Of a DNA stretch of 5,262 nucleotides, positions 1 to 5,262 are shown piece by piece (within the stretch, counting starts at the first letter, position 1; each line of letters begins with the position of its first letter). Made by a program: the position numbers and the translations under genes. This DNA comes from an uncultured Erysipelotrichaceae bacterium (GTDB lineage Bacteria; Bacillota_I; Bacilli_A; Erysipelotrichales; Erysipelotrichaceae): NCBI GenBank assembly GCA_947175465.1, contig CAMWMY010000106.1:1-5262 (forward strand), written 5' to 3'. The notes beneath the pieces are model-generated. The model was not told the DNA's origin. It saw nothing but the letters and a program-made list of their open reading frames with translations, and made no database searches.

Positions 1-699
1 AATGATTTAGAATTTCGTATTTATGATTATATTATGAAAAATAGTGAAAAAGTTTTATACATGCGCATACGAGATTTAGCGAAAGAAGTACATGTATCAA
101 CAACAACGATTCTTCGATTTTGTAAAAAAGTTGGTTGTGATGGTTTTTGTGAGTTTAAAGTGAAATATAAATTAGAATTGGTGCAACAAAATAGAGTTCT
201 TTATGATGATTTTGAAGAAGTAGTGAGTGGTTTGAAAAGGCTACAACAAAAAGAAATTGATACAAAGATGGATGAAGTGGCTATGTTGGCACTACAAAGT
301 AAGCTGATTATTTTTGTTGGGATTGGTAATTCAGGGACGATGGCACATTATGGAGCTCGTTATTTTGCCAATGCGCATGCTTTTTCATTGTATATAGAAG
401 ATCCTTATTTTCCAGTTTTAAAATATACGAAAGAATGGAAAGATTGTTTAATAATTGCTCTTTCTGTATCAGGAGAAACACAAGATTTAATTAAACAAAT
501 GCATGGCTTTAAAAGTTCAGGGATTCGCCTAGTGAGTATTACTTGTAGTGCGAATTGTACATTAGCTAAATTATCGGATGTGAATATTCCTTACTATGCA
601 TCAAAAGCAAGGGAAGAGTTTGTCGATCATACATCTCAAATTCCCGTTCTTTATATCATTGAATCGATAGCAAAGCGTATTCATCGTTTAAAAGAATAA
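1..699 (+). CDS. MurR/RpiR-family transcriptional regulator, 5' end cut off by the window
   Basis: This is a DNA-binding regulator that probably senses a phosphorylated sugar and controls the downstream beta-glucoside genes. The frame is open from base 1, and the codons before the first in-window ATG (position 34) encode NDLEFRIYDYI, the usual start of an RpiR HTH domain. The true start therefore lies upstream and only the last 232 residues are visible; the family is usually about 250-290 residues. Counting from base 1, residues about 20-45 form the helix-turn-helix (RIRDLAKEVHVSTTTILRFC). Residues about 98-225 form a SIS (sugar isomerase) fold with the phosphosugar-loop motifs GIGNSG (107-112) and SVSGET (155-160). 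RpiR proteins of this layout commonly bind sugar phosphates and act as repressors or, in some cases (GlvR), activators. Ligand and sign are inference here. The gene ends 143 bases before the first EIIC start. Confidence 0.9.
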   Translation, partial: NDLEFRIYDYIMKNSEKVLYMRIRDLAKEVHVSTTTILRFCKKVGCDGFCEFKVKYKLELVQQNRVLYDDFEEVVSGLKRLQQKEIDTKMDEVAMLALQSKLIIFVGIGNSGTMAHYGARYFANAHAFSLYIEDPYFPVLKYTKEWKDCLIIALSVSGETQDLIKQMHGFKSSGIRLVSITCSANCTLAKLSDVNIPYYASKAREEFVDHTSQIPVLYIIESIAKRIHRLKE

Positions 700-710
700 T
701 CATAAAACAA

Positions 711-743
711 GGTGTTATTCTTCTGTTACAAATACCATTTTTT
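711..743 (+). other. Conserved inverted repeat GGTGTT-N14-AATACC followed by a T-run
   Basis: GGTGTT at 711-716 faces AATACC at 731-736, giving six pairs as RNA including one G-U, with a 14-nt loop and six T at 738-743. The same element with the same 14-nt spacing is present upstream of the second EIIC. Starting 11 bases after the regulator's stop, it could be a weak terminator. Half-sites 20 bp apart (two helical turns) also fit a dimeric protein operator. The sequence does not decide between these; the stem is short for a terminator. Confidence 0.4.
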
Positions 744-764
744 ATAACATGTTCCTAATTAAAA

Positions 765-792
765 GAAAGCGGTTACATTAGTAACTGTTTTT
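765..792 (+). promoter_or_regulatory. 28-bp dyad with cre-like site over the P1 -35 region (candidate operator, possibly also terminator)
   Basis: The left arm contains AGAAAGCGGTTACA (764-777), which matches the CcpA cre consensus TGWAARCGYTWNCW at 12 of 14 positions. The centre is a perfect inverted repeat GTTAC-ATTA-GTAAC (772-785). As RNA the arms 766-776 and 781-791 pair over 11 positions (three G-U), with a 4-nt loop and a T-run at 788-794. That also resembles an intrinsic terminator for the upstream regulator gene. The homologous site upstream of the second EIIC is a better palindrome, which favours an operator as the ancestral role. Binding by CcpA or by the neighbouring RpiR protein is inference. 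Confidence 0.6.
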
Positions 793-801
793 TTATATAA
801 T
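772..801 (+). promoter_or_regulatory. Promoter P1 of the first EIIC gene
   Basis: A perfect -10 TATAAT lies at 796-801. The best -35 is GTTACA at 772-777 (4 of 6 to TTGACA) with an 18-nt spacer, lying inside the dyad, so a bound protein would compete with RNA polymerase. Transcription would start near 808, giving a leader of about 35 nt. The second copy keeps the same -35/-10 geometry, which supports it. Confidence 0.65.
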
Positions 802-830
802 GAGTATATAGACGATACCGTTATATAGTT

Positions 831-836
831 AGGAGG
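831..836 (+). promoter_or_regulatory. Ribosome binding site fixing the first EIIC start at 843
   Basis: AGGAGG abuts an ATG at 837, which is too close to be used, and lies 6 nt before an in-frame ATG at 843. In the paralogous copy AGGAGG is also exactly 6 nt before the start codon, and that protein begins at the residue aligning with 843. The start is therefore 843, not 837. Confidence 0.85.
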
Positions 837-842
837 ATGAAT

Positions 843-2195
843 ATGAATATTTTTCAGCGTTGTTTAGGTTACTTAACTGCTTTTTGTAATCTAAAACCAA
901 TTGTCGTTTTAAAAGAAGGTTTTATATTAACAACACCTGCAACTTTAGTAGGTTCACTATTTTTGTTAATAGCAAACTTTCCAGTAGATGGTTATAACGA
1001 GTTTATGACTAGTTTTTTAGGAGCAGGTTGGGCCGATCCTTTAAACCAAGTTTCAGGAGCAACTTTTGATATTTTAGCGATTATTGTTGTACTAGCAATC
1101 GCTTATAAGTTTGCGACGCTCGAAAATGTGGATGGGATTAGTTGTGCTATTTTAGCCCTTGTATCCTTTTTGATTGTGACCGCTTCTAGTGTAACAGCAC
1201 AGACAGGAGAAGTTATTGGGGGAGTTATCCCGAAAACATGGGTTGGTGGAAATGGAATTATTACCGCTATTCTCATGGGATTATTAACAAGTTATATTTT
1301 CTGTTTCTTTATTAAGCGTAAGATTATTATTAAAATGCCAGATAGTGTACCAGAAGGGGTATCTAAAGCATTTGCGGCTTTATTACCAGGACTTGTTATT
1401 TTCACATTATCGGCTGTTATCTTTGTATTATGTAAAACATTTGGTGAGGGTTTAACTTTTACAGAGCTTATCTTTAAAGTATTACAAACACCATTACAAG
1501 CTTTTGCAGGATCATTACCTGGAGTTATCATTTTAACATTGATAACGAATCTTCTTTTCTGGTGTGGAATTCATGGTCCTAATATTGTAGGAGGAATTAT
1601 GACACCTCTTTGGACAGCATCAGCACTTGCGAACCAAAGTATTTTAGATAAAGGAGAAAAACTGATTGTTGGAGAGAATGCGGAGATTTTCACAGTTCAA
1701 TTTGATTATTTTATTAAAATTGGAGGTTGTGGAATGACTCTAGGTCTATTGATTGCGGCATTACTTACAGCACGATCACAGCGTTTAAAATCCATTACAC
1801 GCTTATCTGTTGTACCAGGTATTTTCAATATTAATGAACCTGTTATTTTTGGGCTTCCTATTGTATTTAATGCTTATTTCTTAATTCCTTTCTTATTTGC
1901 ACCTGTTGTTGCAGTGCTTATTTATTATGGTGCAGTTATTACAGGATTCTTACCACCTTTTGGTGCAGTACAAATTCCATGGACAACACCACCGATTATT
2001 TCAGGGTTCTTAGTAGCAGGATTTCAGGGAGTCGTCGTACAGCTGGTGATTATTGTAGCTATCGTACTGCTTTACTTCCCATTTATGAAAATTCAAGATC
2101 GCCTTTATGTTCAACAAGAAAATGGAGAGAATGGGGGAAGTGATAGAAAAGATATTGATGATGAAGATTTAGAAACGTTAGCTGCAGGCTTATAA
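843..2195 (+). CDS. PTS EIIC permease, cellobiose/lichenan/lactose family (copy 1)
   Basis: This is the membrane-embedded sugar-translocating subunit of a phosphotransferase system, importing a beta-glucoside for phosphorylation by its EIIB. It has 450 residues, a normal length for a stand-alone EIIC, with about ten hydrophobic segments. Family marks are KMPDSVPEGVSKAF (from about 164), CGIHGPN with His244, NINEPVIFGLP with Glu332, and PWTTPPIISGFL near 379-390. The His and Glu correspond to the sugar-site residues known from the Bacillus cereus ChbC structure. No EIIA or EIIB domain is fused. Compared with copy 2 it lacks one codon near residue 287 (VQFDYF versus IQVFDVF), an in-frame loss just before the GGCG loop. 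A charged cytoplasmic tail ends KDIDDEDLETLAAGL. It has its own promoter P1. Cellobiose-type specificity is inferred from family and the adjacent BglA; the exact sugar is unknown. Confidence 0.93.
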   Translation: MNIFQRCLGYLTAFCNLKPIVVLKEGFILTTPATLVGSLFLLIANFPVDGYNEFMTSFLGAGWADPLNQVSGATFDILAIIVVLAIAYKFATLENVDGISCAILALVSFLIVTASSVTAQTGEVIGGVIPKTWVGGNGIITAILMGLLTSYIFCFFIKRKIIIKMPDSVPEGVSKAFAALLPGLVIFTLSAVIFVLCKTFGEGLTFTELIFKVLQTPLQAFAGSLPGVIILTLITNLLFWCGIHGPNIVGGIMTPLWTASALANQSILDKGEKLIVGENAEIFTVQFDYFIKIGGCGMTLGLLIAALLTARSQRLKSITRLSVVPGIFNINEPVIFGLPIVFNAYFLIPFLFAPVVAVLIYYGAVITGFLPPFGAVQIPWTTPPIISGFLVAGFQGVVVQLVIIVAIVLLYFPFMKIQDRLYVQQENGENGGSDRKDIDDEDLETLAAGL

Positions 2196-2213
2196 AGAAT
2201 AGTATAGAAAGAA

Positions 2214-2227
2214 CAAATAATTATTTG
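2214..2227. repeat. Perfect 14-bp AT-rich palindrome CAAATAATTATTTG
   Basis: This is an exact palindrome 18 bases after the first EIIC stop, in the short segment (about 2213-2235) that has no counterpart before copy 1. It lacks the GC stem and T-run of a terminator. It could be a protein site or a chance event in AT-rich DNA. Confidence 0.4.
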
Positions 2228-2245
2228 AAACCAATATCATAAAAC

Positions 2246-2275
2246 AAGGTGTTATATTTTTGTAACAAATACCTT
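2246..2275 (+). other. Conserved inverted repeat AAGGTGTT-N14-AATACCTT
   Basis: This is the copy-2 counterpart of the element at 711-736. Here eight pairs form (2246-2253 with 2268-2275, one G-U) with the same 14-nt loop, and an internal GTTA/TAAC pair is possible. It is followed by only four T, so termination is doubtful. It is about 65 bp upstream of the expected transcription start. Conservation in position and spacing after divergence suggests a role, such as an upstream operator. Confidence 0.4.
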
Positions 2276-2302
2276 TTGTATCTAATATGTTTCTAAATCA
2301 TA

Positions 2303-2330
2303 GAAAGCGATTACAATTGTAAGTGCTTTC
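2303..2330. promoter_or_regulatory. 28-bp near-perfect palindrome with two opposed cre-like sites (candidate operator)
   Basis: GAAAGC (2303-2308) and GCTTTC (2325-2330) frame an inner TTACAATTGTAA (2311-2322); 12 of 14 symmetric positions pair exactly. On the + strand AGAAAGCGATTACA (2302-2315) matches the cre consensus at 12 of 14. On the - strand TGAAAGCACTTACA (2331-2318) matches at 13 of 14. The dyad centre is 17.5 bp before the -10, exactly as at P1. No T-run follows, so this is not a terminator. It could bind CcpA, the neighbouring RpiR-type regulator, or both. Confidence 0.65.
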
Positions 2331-2339
2331 AAGTATAAT
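2310..2339 (+). promoter_or_regulatory. Promoter P2 of the second EIIC-bglA operon
   Basis: The -10 TATAAT lies at 2334-2339, with a poor -35 ATTACA at 2310-2315 (4 of 6) and an 18-nt spacer, mirroring P1. The -35 sits inside the palindrome. The weak -35 leaves open either an activator or ordinary repression. P2 would drive the second EIIC and the glucosidase together, with transcription starting near 2346. Confidence 0.65.
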
Positions 2340-2349
2340 AAGCATATAG

Positions 2350-2359
2350 ACGATATCGT
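2350..2359. other. Perfect 10-bp palindrome ACGATATCGT in the leader
   Basis: This lies just after the expected transcription start of P2. The same place after P1 reads ACGATACCGT (812-821), one base away from perfect. It is the most conserved stretch between -10 and RBS in the two copies (ATATAGACGATA-CGT). It may be a second operator half-region or simply retained leader sequence. Confidence 0.35.
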
Positions 2360-2367
2360 ATAGAATT

Positions 2368-2373
2368 AGGAGG
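2368..2373 (+). promoter_or_regulatory. Ribosome binding site of the second EIIC gene
   Basis: AGGAGG with a 6-nt spacer to the ATG at 2380, a near-ideal arrangement and the reference for choosing the start of copy 1. Confidence 0.85.
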
Positions 2374-2379
2374 TAGTTT

Positions 2380-3720
2380 ATGAAATGGTTTCAACGTTGT
2401 TTAGATTATTTAACTGTTTTTTGTAATTTAAAGCCGATTGTTGCATTAAAAGATGGTTTTGTTTTAACTATCCCTGCAACATTAGTAGGTTCGCTATTTT
2501 TATTAGTTGCGAATTTTCCAATTGATGGTTATAACGAATTTATGACAAGTATCTTAGGAGCAGGATGGGCAGATCCTTTAAATCAGGTTGCAGGAGCAAC
2601 ATATGATATTTTAGCTATTTTAGTTGTTTTAGGTTTATCTTATAAATTTGCATCGATCGAAGGTGTCGATGGTATTAGTTGTTCTATTTTAGCCCTTGTA
2701 TCTTTTCTAATTGTAACAGCTTCTAGTGTAACAGGAGCTTCAGGAGAAGTCATTGGTGGGGTTATTCCTAAAACATGGGTTGGTGGAAATGGAATTATCA
2801 CCGCCATCATTATGGGGTTATTAACAAGTTATATCTTTAGTTTTTTCATTAAACGAAAAATTATTATTAAAATGCCAGATAGTGTACCAGAAGGGGTTTC
2901 TAAAGCGTTTGCGGCTTTATTACCAGGACTTGTTATCTTTACTTTATCTGCGATTATCTTTGTTTTATGTAGAACATTTGGTGGTGGTTTAACTTTTACA
3001 GAACTTGTATTTAAGGTATTACAAACACCATTACAAGCCTTTGCAGGATCTTTACCAGGAGGAATTATTTTAACATTATTAATTGGTATCTTATTTTGGT
3101 GTGGAATTCATGGGCCAAATATTGTTGGTGGAGTTATGACACCGATTTGGACGGCAGCAGCACTTGCCAATCAAAGTGTTTTAAATAGTGGACAATCACT
3201 TGTTGTAGGGGAAAATGCAGAAATTTTAACGATTCAAGTTTTTGATGTATTTATTAAATTAGGAGGATGTGGATTAACACTTGGGTTATTGATCGCAGCA
3301 TTATTATCTGCACGCTCAGCTCAGCTAAAATCCATTACACGCTTATCTATTGTACCAGGTATTTTCAATATTAATGAGCCAGTTATCTTTGGGCTACCGA
3401 TTGCCTTTAATGCTTATTTCTTAGTTCCCTTTTTGATTGTGCCGGTTGTAGCCTTAATTATTTGTTATTTTGCGATTGTTACAGGCTTTTTACCACCATT
3501 TAATGGGGTACAAGTACCATGGACAACACCACCGATTATTTCAGGGTTCTTATTAGCAGGAGTGCAAGGTGTTATTGTGCAAATTGTAATTCTGATATCT
3601 GCTATTGTTATTTATTTCCCATTTGTGAAAAAGCATGATCATATGTGTCTTCGTCAGGAAGAAAAAGGTAAGAAAGATATTGATGATGAAGATTTAGAAA
3701 CATTAGCTGCAGGCTTATAA
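2380..3720 (+). CDS. PTS EIIC permease, cellobiose/lichenan/lactose family (copy 2)
   Basis: This is the sugar-translocating membrane subunit of a beta-glucoside PTS, 446 residues, paralogous to the gene just upstream. Hydrophobic segments fall roughly at 26-46, 74-91, 99-117, 137-156, 178-199, 226-243, 298-310, 336-372 (two) and 392-415. Family marks are KMPDSVPEGVSKAF (164-177), CGIHGPN with His244, NINEPVIFGLP with Glu333 and PWTTPPIISGFL (380-391). The cytoplasmic tail, about 416-446, ends KKDIDDEDLETLAAGL. It carries no EIIA or EIIB domain, and none is encoded nearby. Differences from copy 1 cluster in the loop 269-290 and in the last membrane segments and tail stem, so substrate range or partner could differ. 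It has its own promoter P2 and lies 27 bases before bglA, with no terminator between, so the two form an operon. The exact sugar is inference. Confidence 0.94.
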   Translation: MKWFQRCLDYLTVFCNLKPIVALKDGFVLTIPATLVGSLFLLVANFPIDGYNEFMTSILGAGWADPLNQVAGATYDILAILVVLGLSYKFASIEGVDGISCSILALVSFLIVTASSVTGASGEVIGGVIPKTWVGGNGIITAIIMGLLTSYIFSFFIKRKIIIKMPDSVPEGVSKAFAALLPGLVIFTLSAIIFVLCRTFGGGLTFTELVFKVLQTPLQAFAGSLPGGIILTLLIGILFWCGIHGPNIVGGVMTPIWTAAALANQSVLNSGQSLVVGENAEILTIQVFDVFIKLGGCGLTLGLLIAALLSARSAQLKSITRLSIVPGIFNINEPVIFGLPIAFNAYFLVPFLIVPVVALIICYFAIVTGFLPPFNGVQVPWTTPPIISGFLLAGVQGVIVQIVILISAIVIYFPFVKKHDHMCLRQEEKGKKDIDDEDLETLAAGL

Positions 3721-3726
3721 AGTTAG

Positions 3727-5175
<1,449 letters not shown>

Positions 5176-5176
5176 A

Positions 5177-5213
5177 AAAAAGTGGTTGTTAGTAAAACTA
5201 ACAACTTCTTTTT
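5177..5213 (+). terminator. Intrinsic terminator after bglA
   Basis: A perfect 8-bp stem GTTGTTAG (5185-5192) and CTAACAAC (5198-5205) with loop TAAAA is followed by TTCTTTTT (5206-5213). The A-run before the stem can pair with the T-run, so it may also work in the other direction. It begins 2 bases after the bglA stop. Confidence 0.9.
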
Positions 5214-5228
5214 CCTAAATTCAAATTT

Positions 5229-5255
5229 CAAGTGCACCACAAGGTGTGCTTTTTT
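5229..5255 (+). terminator. Second intrinsic terminator, AAGTGCACC/GGTGTGCTT hairpin
   Basis: A 9-bp stem (5230-5238 with 5243-5251, two adjacent G-U pairs) with loop ACAA is followed by a run of six T (5250-5255). The G-U pairs and T-run make it directional for the + strand. It backs up the first terminator 16 bases upstream and separates this operon from whatever follows. Confidence 0.8.
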
Positions 5256-5262
5256 GTATAAT

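Larger units (their letters stand above)
699..2212 (+). repeat. Tandem duplication, unit 1 (control region plus EIIC)
   Basis: Homology with unit 2 begins at ATCATAAAACAAGGTGTTAT, overlapping the last base of the regulator's stop codon. It continues through promoter, RBS and the whole EIIC gene to about 15 bases past its stop. The offset between units is 1537-1538 bp in the control region and first part of the gene. The units are diverged (protein about 80% identical by hand alignment) but keep the same order and spacing of dyad, -10, RBS and start codon. The exact right boundary is uncertain because the tail homology is short and AT-rich. Confidence 0.85.

Noticed and set aside
837..842. ATG at 837 as start of the first EIIC
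   Set aside because: It directly abuts AGGAGG with no spacer; the ATG at 843 has the 6-nt spacing seen in the paralogue and aligns with its first residue.
700..842. LicT/BglG-type antiterminator RNA or riboswitch before the permeases
   Set aside because: The expected leaders are only about 35 nt and contain no ribonucleic antiterminator/terminator pair; no BglG-type regulator is in the window.
1292..1531. Open frame of 79 codons on the - strand
   Set aside because: It lies wholly inside the first EIIC gene, resembles no known protein and has no evident ribosome binding site; it is an antisense shadow.
1589..1601. Internal AGGAGG four nt before an in-frame ATG in the first EIIC
   Set aside because: It arises from glycine codons and is not kept in copy 2 (which has GTTGGTGGAGTTATG), so an internal start is unlikely.
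3259..3375. AGGAGG-ATG inside the second EIIC opening an out-of-frame ORF of roughly 35 codons
   Set aside because: There is zero spacing between AGGAGG and ATG, the frame is nested in a strongly conserved gene, and copy 1 lacks it.
5257..5262. TATAAT at the extreme end of the window as a -10 for a downstream gene
   Set aside because: The upstream bases are the second terminator and offer no -35, and the sequence ends before any gene can be seen.

Overview
The window is AT-rich, protein-dense DNA from a low-GC Gram-positive bacterium (Bacillota/Firmicutes). This rests on strong AGGAGG ribosome binding sites, heavy use of TTA leucine codons, only TAA stops, TGG for every tryptophan (so no sign of the Mycoplasma code), cre-like sites and hairpin-plus-U terminators. 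The genus cannot be fixed from the sequence; an enterococcal, Erysipelotrichales or Turicibacter-like host would all fit.

Layout, all on the + strand. (1) Positions 1-699 hold the 3' part of a MurR/RpiR-family sugar-phosphate-responsive regulator whose start lies before the window. (2) Positions 700-842 hold promoter P1, a 28-bp dyad carrying a cre-like site, and a strong RBS. (3) Positions 843-2195 hold a stand-alone PTS EIIC membrane permease of the cellobiose/lichenan/lactose family. (4) Positions 2196-2379 are a second, recognisably homologous promoter/operator region. (5) Positions 2380-3720 hold a second EIIC, about 80% identical in protein by hand alignment. (6) Positions 3748-5175 hold a GH1 6-phospho-beta-glucosidase of the BglA type. 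(7) Positions 5177-5255 hold two successive intrinsic terminators, closing the transcript.

The inferred pathway is a beta-glucoside route. A PTS EIIC imports and phosphorylates cellobiose or an aryl-/alkyl-beta-glucoside, BglA hydrolyses the 6-phospho-beta-glucoside in the cytoplasm, and the RpiR-type protein senses a phosphorylated sugar. CcpA probably adds catabolite repression. No EIIA or EIIB gene is present, so both permeases must use partners encoded outside this window.

The most noteworthy structure is that the EIIC was duplicated in tandem together with its whole upstream control region, from just at the regulator's stop codon to about 15 bases past the EIIC stop, with a period of about 1537 bp. 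Each copy therefore has its own RBS, -10 element and palindromic operator. The copies have diverged unevenly: the operator dyad is nearly perfect at copy 2 but degenerate and terminator-like at copy 1, while an acidic C-terminal tail is almost identical at DNA level inside otherwise diverged flanks. I found no CRISPR, RNA gene, insertion sequence or wholly novel system.
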